From assembly GCA_963681505.1 (NCBI GenBank), contig OY811978.1, positions 6,122,586-6,186,585 on the forward strand: 64,000 nt of DNA, read 5' to 3'. The DNA comes from Eunapius fragilis (Eukaryota; Porifera; Demospongiae; Spongillida; Spongillidae). A program made the translations under genes and the position numbers. This document shows, piece after piece, positions 48,501 to 58,815 of the stretch; the stretch's first letter is position 1, and each line of letters starts with the position of its first letter. The notes under the pieces are model-generated. The model was not told the origin of the DNA and searched no databases. It worked only from the letters and a program-made list of their open reading frames with translations.

Positions 48501-51155
48501 ACATCGTAAAACTTGATGTGATCCCAAAAGCTTGTCTACACACTGAATTTTTATTTCATGAAAACAATATTGATGGTCCCTTCAATTCTGAAAAAAAAAT
48601 TTCAGTGTTTCGATCCGGAAACTATCTCAATTTAGAAATCCGCGAAATGATGATGTTTATTTAACCTTCTTACTATAGTTATAAATATATACATAGATTG
48701 AGCTTCAATTTGACGCCAAAGAAATCACTACCAGACAAACAATGGAAAAGTTATAAATGTAAGCCTTCCAAGTTGCAAATTTTAATTATTCAGTGCAGTA
48801 CATTTCGTAAACCATTAAGGTTACTAAGGCAATAACTGGTTCAAGTAACATTCATCCTTAGTTAAACAAATCAGAGTAATTGCATCAGGATCTGAAGATG
48901 TGAAGCATACACTTACCCCACTTATTATGGAATGACTCATTTGGTACAAATTAAAGAACTACAACAAAGCTTCTACAGCAACTATTAATTTTAATTGTTG
49001 AAATTGCTTGAATAGCTTGCAGTTCTCACAACTACATGCAAGTTGTACATGCATTAACTAAAGATTACGTACAGTGTGAGAGCCACTCCAACCATAAGTC
49101 ACGGTTTACACTATTTTTACTTTCTGCAATGTGAAACAATACCCGAATTCAAATCAATTTCACAAGTCAATGTTACAGCTCTTCAATGGTTTAGTGCTCA
49201 GTAGATACAACCCCTACAATATGCCCATGTATTTTGTACTGTGCCACAGCAAAGTTTCAGACCGAACATCACAAGGCTTAACATAAATATTCAAAACATA
49301 CCTGCAAAAACTTCAATCTCAGTTCAACTTCTGAGAAAACCTCTATTCTTCTAAGGTAGCCAACCACTTTCAAGCAAACTGGCAGTTGAACATTGCCATG
49401 AAGTTGTTGTAACAAGAGATTCAACATCATTTCCATGGACTCTTCCACTTCTTTACTTATAGCCTACAAATGTTTATTTGTAAGCCACAGCAAGCACGTT
49501 CCAGATTACCTTGAGTATTTGAATATCACCGTGTTTTTTTTCCATTTTACGAACATGCATATACAATTCTAATGCTTCCTCATAATAGCTGTTCCGGACA
49601 CATGTTTCCATTAACTGCGGAATTTCCAGAATTTCAAGCAGTTGTGTATGCTTCAACAAAGCAAGCGAGTTCAGCTTTTGCCTACAGACAGACATCGTTT
49701 CATAATACATTACAAGTAATCAAGTGAGTGATAAAAACTATATATGGCCTACCACTTATAGACAATCTCCACCAAATATGCCGCCTTATAAACACTCCTA
49801 ACTATGTCCGACAACTTTCATATGGCATACATGTACATGTAAATGTGATGATGGGCATTTACATACAACTAAAGTAAAGCAGAGCTCTGTACATACACAT
49901 GTACACTCTTCAGTTCAGAAACTTCATAATGCAAGGACCAGTCAAAATGGTAGTTATTGTACATACAATAACATGGCATAAAATCCTGGTATATATAGCC
50001 ATGAAAATCAAGTAACTAACTGTGTTCGAATGTCTTGAGCATCCACGGTAAAACACTTGCACGCATCACCAAATGGTGGTATCTTGCCCAAAAGCTTTTC
50101 AACACATAGTTCCACAGTAGAGAACTATTGTGGAACAAATGCAAATTTGTGCTATTCTAGTATATGCATTACCTCCTGGAATATTCTGTTTGTACATTCG
50201 GCTGTCTGGATGAAACTTTTATAATTGCTAAAAGCCAGTTCTTGTGTAGATTTCAAAACACACTGTTTCTCTTGTTTCAACTGTTCAGGTTCTCTACCTG
50301 CATTGATACACAAAACAAAAAAAAAAAAGCAACGTATTGGTGGGAAAAAACGTCTTCCAATGCACAATTACTAGACAGGTGAAAGTATGGTCAAATTAAC
50401 AGACTGCCCTCTAGTGTATATAAGAAACTAAATTTTAAAAGCAATCTGTATCTCAACAGAAGCAATTCTTGAGCCAGAACACAATGCATAAAGGTTCATC
50501 ACTTTGTACTTATTCCGTCTTTTTCTACCAAGTACTTTATTAAGCACATATCAATACTCTTGGATATATATGGACCACAATTGTTCTGTATTACCATATC
50601 TGCAGTTACAATTATGTAACAGCTGGACTCGGCTCTGAATCATGTGCATGTTTTGTTTTAACATGACAGACACCGACAATATCACCTGTTTGTACTGTTT
50701 CCAAGTACATGTAATATACAATGTAGATATTGATGCATGGTTCGGGGTGTTTGTGTTATTAGTACTGTAACAATACATTTACAATATAATGGATACATGA
50801 CAGAACAATAGCTTAGCAAGCAGGCCCCCCTGAATCTGTTTCGGGTAATAATAGTAATCTGTTGGCCTTACATGTAAAATCCTATGCAAATCTATGATCT
50901 TGCTACCCTAAATAGAAAAAGCGTCTGCGTATAAGGCGCATTGATAATGCAACACTGGGAGTTACATTTACCGTTCCCGACAAACTTCATTTGAACTCAC
51001 GAAGTTTTTCCAGGGAGTATCCACTAAGTTCTGTCACATATCTTTGAAATTCCTGGTCGTCTCTCCATTCACCTGCGTTTGTAAAAGTGGCCTTGGAATT
51101 CTTTAAGAAAATACGCACATGTACCTACGTCCACCCCGAATAGAATATTATCCAT
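30533..51155 (-). CDS. COG8: COG8, conserved oligomeric Golgi complex subunit 8
   Basis: COG8 is a peripheral Golgi subunit of lobe B of the COG tethering complex, acting in retrograde intra-Golgi transport and glycosylation-enzyme retention. I model 11 exons: 51155-51129, 51091-51001, 50297-50173, 50124-50021, 49681-49510, 49463-49302, 37052-37001, 36015-35849, 31465-31266, 31210-30950, 30881-30533 (stop TAG at 30535-30533). Phases agree throughout and give about 569 aa (human 612). Diagnostic stretches include [12 protein letters not shown] (exon 2), [19 protein letters not shown] (exon 3), [14 protein letters not shown] (residues about 141-154), [18 protein letters not shown] (exon 8), [19 protein letters not shown] (exon 9) and [19 protein letters not shown] (exon 10). 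Intron 1 is only 37 bp. Intron 6 is 12.2 kb and full of mobile elements. The gene is divergent from TRAPPC10. Confidence 0.93.
31466..35848 (-). other. COG8 intron 8 (4.4 kb)
   Basis: The stretch between COG8 exons 9 and 8 contains no supported gene. It holds a C-rich tract near 33241-33272, a G run near 33382, and scattered TACATGTA motifs. Confidence 0.6.
37662..39815 (-). pseudogene. Decayed repeat-family ORF inside COG8 intron 6
   Basis: Minus-strand frames follow one another: MADD then a stop at codon 5 (ATG at 39815), [108 protein letters not shown], and a terminal C-x2-C-x3-H-x4-C ([13 protein letters not shown]). The C-terminal pattern belongs to a multi-copy, unnamed protein family of invertebrate genomes that I associate with mobile elements; that association is from memory and not proven here. 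Several stops and frame changes show it is broken. Confidence 0.55.
40410..41533 (-). pseudogene. Unknown ORF, decayed, next to the gypsy insertion
   Basis: The minus-strand translation from ATG 41533 reads [20 protein letters not shown] and meets a stop (TAA) at about codon 27. It resumes in the same frame with [20 protein letters not shown] and [20 protein letters not shown], then breaks repeatedly. Fragments such as [20 protein letters not shown] and [18 protein letters not shown] continue to about 40410. No known domain was recognised. A mobile-element protein is likely from context. Confidence 0.45.
41576..41841 (+). repeat. Gypsy 5' LTR
   Basis: 266 bp, TGTTAAGG...CACAACA. The LTR should hold the element promoter; TATTTAAG at about 41670 is a possible TATA-like box. 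Confidence 0.93.
41842..41868 (+). promoter_or_regulatory. Likely primer-binding region
   Basis: The sequence directly after the 5' LTR contains TTGGCGTAGTCGGCAGG, a TGG-started segment typical of tRNA primer sites. I do not assign the tRNA. Confidence 0.45.
41883..46190 (+). CDS. Ty3/gypsy gag-pol polyprotein (1435 aa)
   Basis: A single ORF encodes all retrotransposition functions. Gag occupies about residues 1-275. Two CCHC knuckles follow (C277-x2-C-x4-H-x4-C, and a second from about C296). The aspartic protease has DTGAG (D357). The reverse transcriptase has [13 protein letters not shown] and the YFDD box at 667-670. RNase H starts around D815 ([10 protein letters not shown]) and ends near NADALSRLP. 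The integrase has an HHCC finger (LHLGHFG...CQQCSTC) and a catalytic D1110, D1164, E1200 triad with 35 residues between the last two. A basic, proline-rich tail lacks a chromodomain. Gag and pol are fused in one frame without a shift signal. Two knuckles plus a single ORF fit the Mag/SURL-type lineage, which is inference. All catalytic residues checked are present. Confidence 0.95.
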   Translation: MSETAKLMELLQQQMKIQREQTEAQIQAHAKQTEAIIATLTGGAAKWGDSTPKSFPSFVSFDTTSELWTDYWARFQTFVAAHSIPDDKKAQVFLTNQSLVTFKTLSNLASQLTPPKDVNELTVDEIATFMKNQFDPTRYVIRERFKFWSNMLRKPGETVQELAARIRQDAVTCDFASIKDPLDEALRTRFICSINNEAVLKALFKVKDSDLTFAKAITIAMETEDASKVAKETVYGNKSGSVHKVQYFKKQADEYSVLKPKFKSKDQKRRDFAKGVCPRCGKTDHLSKDCPHIKSTCHFCQKMGHLQSVCLKKKKEDGGSVKIISRRALRTVKSINSIPQLKQSVWVSGQQLTFEVDTGAGDNFCSKDFWKKLGEPALAQVSSRYQVANGQPLPVLGTFRASASLLKDQEPVTLEFTVTDVPKLNLLGRDAIVKLGVNVSALLGVSSTPGKGTIQNLQSITDTKEPKPDEELQQACRKLCGEFTELFKPELGCLKDFQLEIKFKAESNPTFCKPRPVPFAILDDLNQAYDAGIAKGVWKPTQFNAYGTPVVPIRKKVLPGQTNGKLRVCGDYSVAVNAQLETHRYPIPLPEDLMRKLSGGYGFSKIDLADAYNQVMLGPESQKRLALSTHRGVLLQLRLPFGISSAPGYFQEIMDQLTGDLKGVCTYFDDILVSGMNASEHLENLRALLQRLQDKGLRCRLEKCQFAEPSIEYLGHTLSQKGIAKGSKVDALVQMPPPTNVSSLRSFLGSVQFYSKFLPNLATVLAPLHQLTKKDTKWKWDSTEEAAFRELKKNLCADTVLAHFQSSVPIGISCDASEVGIGAVLFHRYPDGSERPIANVSKTLTETQCRYSQIQKEALAIIFALKKFHQFLYGRSFILVTDHKPLIALFGPHRATPVLAANRLARWALMLNQYQYSIEYRKTSEHGNADALSRLPAESDTSFDGEEDEADVDVVCAIRTIGQQLNPTDPGVLARESANDPVISNVIRCTREGWPERVPEIQTKDYSMENFRKISMSLSVAHGCLLNGSRVVIPSSLQPQVLQLLHLGHFGIQRMKQLARTAVYWPGIDKDIMDQCQQCSTCGEHQNKVAKPANHPWMLPEKPWSRLHVDHAINFLGSNWLVMVDAYSKYPCIHPTTSTSSKATTDLLEQDFAHFGYPHTIVTDNSTSFLSEEFQTWCRERGIVHLTGAPYHPATNGAAERMVQTFKQALSKSTLSPKAALQEFLMQYRRTPLAEGYSPSEILNGRQIRSKIAIYFATFTSTHSPRETSEECYQVPVSERHQQVEKVTQTFKIGSPCYALYCGPRREKEPRWVPAVVTKVFGSRSFNVRVFPKGVTWRRHLEQLRPRHGIQEDDDPGDTSTHDSNSSYSSLEESYSDTLSGQDMLSESPKPMPTPQEPSIPEPKQPPNPKPRNPRLPTEGDYGPENLRRSTRIKK
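46232..46497 (+). repeat. Gypsy 3' LTR
   Basis: 266 bp, reads identical to the 5' LTR. Confidence 0.93.
46950..47545 (-). pseudogene. LINE (non-LTR retrotransposon) ORF2 C-terminal fragment
   Basis: Minus-strand pieces in different frames read [19 protein letters not shown] (a C-x2-C...H...C finger), [39 protein letters not shown] and [20 protein letters not shown]. This series is typical of the end of ORF2 in a LINE group common in marine invertebrates. No reverse transcriptase core is nearby, consistent with a truncated copy. Frame changes show decay. It lies in COG8 intron 6. Confidence 0.65.
48398..48860 (+). repeat. Palindromic repeat family, copy 2 (partial)
   Basis: The sequence parallels 2521-2885: AGCTGAG, TGGTCAGTGT, ATTTAAGAT, AAGCTTGTCTA, GATCCGGAAACTATCTCA, TCACTACCAG, AAGTTGCAAATTTT and TTTCGTAAACCATT occur in the same order. 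It has diverged more than copy 1 is from itself across its arms. It lies in COG8 intron 6. Confidence 0.6.
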
Positions 51156-51226
51156 TTTAATAAATACATATAGTATTAACAATCAATTCCCTCTAAATAA
51201 CGCGCACGCGTAAACATTATTACGAA
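51156..51226. promoter_or_regulatory. Bidirectional COG8/TRAPPC10 promoter region with NRF1-like site
   Basis: Only 71 bp separate the COG8 ATG (51155, minus) from the first ATG of TRAPPC10 (51227, plus). CGCGCACGCGTA at 51202-51213 matches the NRF1 consensus YGCGCAYGCGCR at 11 of 12 positions, and NRF1 sites are frequent in bidirectional animal promoters. No TATA box is evident in a useful position. Transcription starts are not known; the 5' UTRs must be very short or overlap. Confidence 0.65.
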
Positions 51227-54200
51227 TGATGGGTCCAAAACCGACCATAACATGTAAGTACGAAGCTGGCGAGGGAGGAACGATTGGTTTTGCTACGATT
51301 CGCATGAAAAAAAGACGCCCTCTACCCGGAGGATAGTGTGATAATGTGGCAAGCACGATTCTGTAACTAACGTTTGATGTATCTTCATGCGTTTTAGATC
51401 ATGATGATCGAGCACTTTTAAATGCAGCGTTGTTAAAAAGGCTGCAAAACAGATTGAAACAACTTCAATCATCATCAAAGTAAGCCGTACTACAATGGTT
51501 ATGATAGAATAGGCGCCTACATGTTGTACCTTGTACTGTGTTCACTGCTGGGAAATCACAGCTTGACCTGTTCCGTATTTCATCCACAGGGATGGGTCCA
51601 ACAATGCGTTCAATACCTTTTGTGATGGTGTCAAATTCGTTCCCTTTGCTTCACACCAGCGAAACATCACTGAACAATGCATTTTCGAAAGACCACTTCT
51701 CCACACATTTTGGAATGCTACTGCTGTATGATTAATTTTTACTTGGCGTATTTGGTTGTGTGCACCTATCTTCTGTGCTTCCTTCATGCACAGGATCTTG
51801 AGGAATACCGAGTCCGTACTAAGCCACAGATAGTTCAATGGCTGGCCGATGTGGATAGACTTGGAGGATGTGCTGAATGTGTGGTTGTATTCTGTATTAC
51901 AGCAGAAGTACGAGCTGCAAAAAAGTCCAAAGTCAAAGGTCTAATCGATGTGGAAGAAAAACTGAGGAATGATTTTAAAGGAAAAGTGTAAGTAGGGTAA
52001 TATGTTATTTTGCAATGTGCATTTCATTTACGTACCTACCTTTGCACATACATTACATGTACTTGATCAGTGCATAGTACAGTACATGACATTGTTGCCT
52101 AGTGTTTGATTGGTCACCTTAACAGCGGTGACGGAAGGAATTAAAAAGTGTAGCTGCCATTATGAGATTAATAATATGAATATAATTAAAAATATGAGTA
52201 TCGCACAAGTGAGTTTGCACTGTAGTACACATCAATCATTGCAACTAAACTCCAAACAAGGTCTGAACTGAAACTAAAATTGTTACCAATAACAATCAAA
52301 TTGAGGTTTTCAGTCATATTGCTATAGATGTGAAATAGCATTACATTATTCAACCGTACTTGCATCTTAGTACTTCGTAAAAAGGTTTTAATTCTTTGCA
52401 GCGTGCTGAAAGTACGTTTGCTTGTAGCATTTGTTGCAGGCAGGACCAAAATCAGTGATACTAATGTGCAAACTTGTGATGGGTGTGTTGCCCCTTAGAT
52501 ATACCACAACACAATGTAGAGTATACCTTCCATTGGGTTTAGGCAGATTTTGGGAAATTATATCTAAGTGTTGATTAATGAAGACGATCCGAGAATTGAG
52601 TCATGGTTAAAGAAGAAACAGATAAGTATACATACATCATTGGACATTCAAAACGAAATACTTAAACTTACTAGGCAACAATGTTGCATGCAACTCAGGG
52701 AATCTAATTTATATTTTCAGTAGAACACATGTAGTGTTGCACGTAACATTTTGCCTGGTGTACGTGGTTGCCTTAAAATGGAGTGCTTATAAGTTAAGGA
52801 GTGTGACAATCTTATCTCTCTGTGTCACATTGATATGTAGGGTATGAAGCATAAGTATACATGTACTGTGATGGGAATTTATGAACTGTGGTTCTGAGTA
52901 CAAGAATAACTATTTTTCATCTGCAGAATTGTTGCATTTCGTCTGGCATCATCAAATGATAATCGATTGGCAGATTCCTTTCAGTCGCTCGTGAGCACTC
53001 TGAATGATATGTGTTTTTCTTGTATGGAGCAGTTGATTGCAGCTGAGGCAAAGCACCTCAGCACATTAAAACAAAGTGGAGTGGCCCTGCAAGATTTTTA
53101 CAGCTACCTAGTTCGACTGGTATGGTATATATCTACATGTACATGTACCTAGAACGAATATGTGATTTACATGTACACATATATATAAGTACTCAGGAAT
53201 ACATCCTTCCTATTCTCAGATAAATTTGGCTGTGTCACATGAGATGATATTTCAGGACAGCAATGCTCTGGAATGTTACAGTGAAGCAAATTATATGTTG
53301 GAGGTTACTTTATCCAGAATTGCTACAATAAACGAATCTGTCAACTGGTGGGACAGAATGGCTTCGAATGTTTGCACCTCGTGGAACTATCCTACACTGA
53401 TGGACACAAACCTTTCGTGGAAGGTTTGTTATTTCTACTACTAATTCATCCGCACTTTAAGCAATACTTGTATGTGCACCACACTCAACTGAATCCAAAA
53501 CAGTATCTGCCAGCAATACAGGATGGGACAAGTCCTCTTCTACATATTCACACATTTTTGTTTTCTCGTCAAGCACGACTTCTGTTTGCCCTTGACAAAG
53601 GATGGAGTGTATCACAGACATGTATACAAACCCTGCATGCAATGTCCAGAGAAAAAAGTGAACTGAAGGTTAGAAATTGTGTACATGTACATGCATGTTC
53701 AGTGTCTTCACATAGATTTATGTACATATAGTTGCCAGTAATGTTTATTATCAATTATGAAATTGTTTATATTTGGATTTTATAGGTTCTGCAATCTATG
53801 CCCATTGGGGCTGTTGAAAGCTGGGCTTACATGACTTGTTTTGAAGCTATTCTGGCAATCATGACGCAAAGCAATCCTGACAGTTTGATGTCTGCGACAT
53901 CTTCGTTCCTGCATGTTCGAGCTGAACTGTGGCACTATGCTCTTGAGAAGGTTTGTAAACTTGCAATGCTAAACTATATAATCTATGGTATTACTACTTG
54001 AGAAGACATTGCCTTGATGGTTGGTGTGTATGGCATAGCTTCATACTATAGGATTATTGTGTGGACTGATGCCGAAAGCCAGTAGCAAAGCAGAACTTAT
54101 CAAAACCATCCAGTCTGGTATTACAACGCATATGGAATCGAGTGAGTTTAGAGCAGACATATAACTGTATTCATGTACGTTTGTGAGCACTTTTTATTAC

Positions 54201-57200
54201 CATATTAATATGGATGGTTACATGTAGATGATCAGAAAGGAAAGTCCATGGAAGATCATGGAGAGAGCTTGATACGTTTACTTCAGAGTCAGCAGGCGTT
54301 TAAGACGAGCTACCTGGTTAGTTACATTATTGGCCATAGGACAGAAATCCTCCTTACTGACCTTAGCTGTTTTGTTTTTTTTTTTTTGCAATTGGGGGGG
54401 TGGGGGCTATTATTGTACTGGTTTGTATACATTTACAGTACACGGTACTACTTTCTAGTGACTCTGTTGCGTTATAATATGGCAGACTGTCTGCCAATCC
54501 GTTTTTCTATTTTGAAAGTTTGGCTTAGCCACATAATGTACATGTACATGTAAGCTCATTCATCATCTATATGCAAGTTGTTTGTATACAAATAGATATC
54601 ATGACCACATGAACTGCCTTTTTGTAAGATGGTAAGTAGATTGGTATGAAATACATTGTAAATGGAGAAGTGAAATGGCATTATGCATCACCACAGTATC
54701 TTTTCTTTAATCAGTTGGTGCATAAAATTAATATTTAGTAACTAAATTAATAAAAGATGTCCACATCAAAGTTTGCCCTGCAAGCCACACCCCTTAACTG
54801 AATGTTATTGTTAATATTTCCTAGAGATGTGTCAAGTGCAAACACACTTATCCCTTACGCAGGATAATCAACATGTAGATGTGGCTGTCTTGTAATTAAA
54901 TTCATTACTACTGGATTCTGCCACTATTGGGTTATAAAGATAACTTTTTATGTTAACTGTAGCAGAGAGATAGCATTACATAATGTAAGCACATTTCCCT
55001 TCAATTCGCACCAATGATTTAGGCACTTGCATCCAGTATATTGTTTAATGTCGTTTCCCTAAATTACAGCGTATTATTTTGCATGGCTATAAATTTGCAC
55101 AGAATAGTACAGTGATTGGACTTAGTGGGAGTTTATCAGACCTTCTGGTATTAGGATTTTTCTATAGGTGTGGTATGACGTGATGGAAAACAAGTATGCT
55201 TATCATTTTCTGTGATCTCAATACAAGTGGGCATGTAGAGTTGTAATTTGTGTCTTGCATTTATTTTTGGCAGTTATAAACTTCTTCCATATTACAGACC
55301 CTTGGTGAAATGGTTATTGGTGCATACAAACATGCTGGGAGAAAACGAATGGCATTCAGAGTTGGGAGTATGATGGCTGAGTTTCACAAGTAATGTGTAC
55401 ATGCTCTTGCTGGGATGATATCTTTGGTTAACCTGTATTTACACTGTATGTATATAATGCACCTGCACATGTTCATGAAGAGATCTTGGTCTATGGGTCG
55501 AAGCGGAGCAGCTGCTGTGTGATGTTTGCAACTACTATTCGGATGATCATTGGAATCATCTCTTTGTTAAGGCCTATTCACTACTCGCTGAATGCCAAAA
55601 CAAGCTGAAGATGGAGGACAAGTATCCTCATTACATCATTGAGAAAGTCATATACCTTGTGTATGCCTTTCATAGCAAAGAAACTGATTAAGTAGACTGT
55701 TTTTAAATATATATTTTTAGCATACATCCTTAACAGACTCTGTTCAGGTATGTAAGTACAATGGTACTTCTGGCCTCTGTCCCAGCCTCAAGTGTAATTA
55801 GTCATGACCCCATAATATGGATGGACAAAATAATGCAGATAGCCAAAAAATCAGGTACATTTTTTTATTCCCTATATTATCTGTTTCTATATTCATGCAG
55901 AATAATTCAATAATTGTGTTGGAAATGACAGTATTGCAATGTGGTTCAGTACTTCAGTGATGTTAGGTATTGTACGTGTACATGTAAATACTTGTACAGG
56001 TATGATATTCTGTTGTGCAGTGTTCTTCATCTACTTACATATGTCATGCTGTATCCTATTGTCATTTACCATTAAGTATGTGCATCCATGTACTTGTACT
56101 TGTGTGTGTACATATTGTAGAAGGGTTATTTAAATCCCACTCAACTCTTCAGTATACCAAAAACTTCTGAACTGGGAGCCACTGATGGTCTTGGAAAAGT
56201 TTTCTGTGAATGACAACAAAACAGTGTATAGCATCAGTGATGACATCATCGCTCAGGTGGACGTACTATATAGAGGACCCAAAGTTCGTAAATTAGATTA
56301 AATGTGCATCTATGTATTGAGCTATCTCTTGTACCACCAGGAGTTGAAATTGACTATTGCTTCCATGACATATTCTGCTACATCTTCCATAACAGTCAGG
56401 CAATCATCAACAGCAATCAGTTCAGCCAAACTTGAACTTGATGAGTTGAATCTGGATGACAGTACTGACGCATTGTCACCTTCACGTCCAATTGGAGTGC
56501 CAAGTAAGCGATTTCGTTCAGTGGATAGTAGTTCGGGACGACCTTCTGATTCAAAACAAAGAGTTTTTGAGTTCTATCTGAATAAGCGCCAGGTGGTGCT
56601 TCAGCCAGGGCATAACCGAATTATTTTGTCAGGAAAGGTATGTATGTTATTTTGCAAATCCCATTAGCATCTTTTAACTAATATGACTACCATACCCAGG
56701 CAAATGTTTTAGGCCAGTATTCTTCGACGAAAATTAGTTTTAAGTGTGACTCATTGGACTTTATATTGCCACTCACCGACGAAGAAACTACCTCTACAAT
56801 TTCAATCGAACCTTGCAAACCAAGTGTATTCATTTCACTTAGCAGTGATATTGGAGGTCAGTTCAGCTGTTGACTACCTCCACATATTTATATTCTGTCT
56901 TTGATCCCCAGTATTCCTCGCAGGGTATCCTCTGAATTGTAAACTTACATTCCAAGCAGGAGCTGGAAGTACTATTCCCTTGAACTCTAAAGTCAGTGTA
57001 GTTCTTGTTGGAGCTTGCGAAGTAAAAATACCAGGTTTGCTGTTGTAAATTGATGTAGTGTACCACACACATTTGTATATGCATATACATGTGTGTGTAA
57101 GTGTAACATGTATACTTGCTGTTGTGTTTCTGAAGCCGAATTGTTATCACATGCAATGCATCAATGGTGTTGTATTAATGTACATGTACATGTAAAACAC

Positions 57201-58815
57201 ATGTACGCATTGTATTTAAAATCTTGAAAAGGGATTGAATGACACAGATCACAAACTGAAAGGCATAGAGCATAATTATTCTTGACTGTGTGATAATGGT
57301 TCAAAACATATATGGAGGATCATAATATAGTAGGAGGTATAAATTCATCGTTCGTGTGCTGTATGGTTCATACTCTGAAGTTGCATGGAATGGATTCTAA
57401 TTATATGTATTCCTAGATGCATCTTTTTGAGTAGGTGACTTTTCTTCACTTCTTGCGTTTCCAAGAACCATGCACAGTTACAAGCAGCAAGAATCAAACA
57501 GAAATTTTCCTTGAACTTCCAGAGGTTAAGCCATCTTCGTCGTTTTCAATTCCATTGACCATCTCCGTGCCTGCAACATGCTGTAGCAGTGCAAATGATC
57601 ATTGTCCTTTAAATGAGGTACCCATTGCATTTTGAAGTGCTTCTTTTTTATACATGCTTATGAATATAGGTTCAGGTGTATTGCAACTGGTCGCAACCAG
57701 CATTTGTAACAAAAATTCCAGTTAATGTTGAACAACCTTTCCATATTCAATGTTCTGAACATGCAGGAGGAGAGTAGTAAGTACAATGACATTATTAAAC
57801 TTGTATTCTTGAAAACTAACATTTTCAGCACCTATTTGCTGTTGAATGTCGTCAACACATGCTCTGTTCCACTGGAGCTCCAAACATTTGATATTACCAG
57901 CAAAATGGCACTTATTTGTCTTCACAATCATTTGTCTTCAGTGAGCTAATCAAACCAACATCTATATTTATGCAAATTACATGTAGCAACAATAACTGTT
58001 GAACTTCATTTTTATCTGTTAATGTAGCAGTGTATTGTATAGAATTTGTTCTGTCACTGGGTCATTTACTGCTTGAGTATTTATTTTGCATCGACAGGTT
58101 CTGCATCCACAGAACAGTGTATCAAATATATGGCAGTGCTGTGGAGGTACACTCAGTGCACTTATGAACTGTTTTGCTGATATCATCCACCTTACTTTCT
58201 TTTTGGTTGCTTTCAGATGAGTCATGTTCTCAAGGAATATCTACCTGCAATTTTAGCTTCAGGCCGATGATCCTCGGAAAGGCACGTTTTCATGTAGTTG
58301 TACCTTTTCCTACTTGTTTATTTTGATTGTGCACATAGGCGATGGCACCTAACCTTATCAAGTGCCCCGTTTGTCTTTCTTCGATGCAAGTATGTGTACT
58401 TTTGTCATACCTGTAATCTGTTCATGTGCAATCATGCATGTATGGCGGTGCTTAGATTGAATACCAACTTTCAACGCAAGCATCACCTGGGGATGAAAGT
58501 TCTTTGTATGCTGCTAACAGCACTCTTTTGCTGAAATATGACATCAAGGGTGTGTTTTCTAAAAAAAAGACAGACACTTTGCAATACAAAATTGTAGCCG
58601 ACAGAACATTATGGACAATTGGGGAGAATGAAGTTGGAACCACTGCCTCTCCAAACTCAGGACAGACGATTCCGGTGACAATTAAAGCAATACCCAGGGT
58701 TTCTGGATTTTTGTCACTGCCCTGTCTGGTACTAAGCTACGGCTCTCCACCAAATGAACTTACAGGTGCACAAGTGTATAATTTATCAATGTGTGAAGTT
58801 ATCAAAATAGAATAG
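51227..58815 (+). CDS. TRAPPC10: TRAPPC10, TRAPPII complex subunit 10
   Basis: TRAPPC10 is a scaffold subunit of the TRAPPII complex, which activates Rab GTPases at the trans-Golgi/endosome. Modelled exons: 51227-51253, 51398-51479, 51590-51725, 51794-51987, 52927-53119, 53220-53423, 53504(or 53522)-53668, 53786-53950, 54039-54141, 54228-54316, 55298-55389, 55481-55660, 55748-55854, 56153-56283, 56341-56637, 56700-56856, 56912-57034, 57466-57617, 57670-57776, 57829-57940, 58098-58146, 58217-58281, 58339-58389, 58456-58815. Phases agree after exon 1, giving about 1113 aa (human 1259). Similar stretches: RPLLHTFW, LFSRQARLLFAL, GAVESWAYMTCFEAIL, GLLCGLMPKA, LHPQNSVSNIW, and the C-terminal YKIVADRTLWTIG. 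Exon 22 lacks a good GT donor (GC after AAG, or GT slightly downstream). The exon 14 donor is weak. The initiator ATG is out of frame by one base. Confidence 0.9.

Noticed and set aside
51538-51735. Plus-strand frame overlapping TRAPPC10 exon 3
   Set aside because: The homologous frame is the one giving RPLLHTFWNATA joined to DLEEYR. The longer open frame is a shadow.
51542-51838. 98-codon minus-strand open frame
   Set aside because: It is antisense to TRAPPC10 exons 3 and 4 and explained by them.
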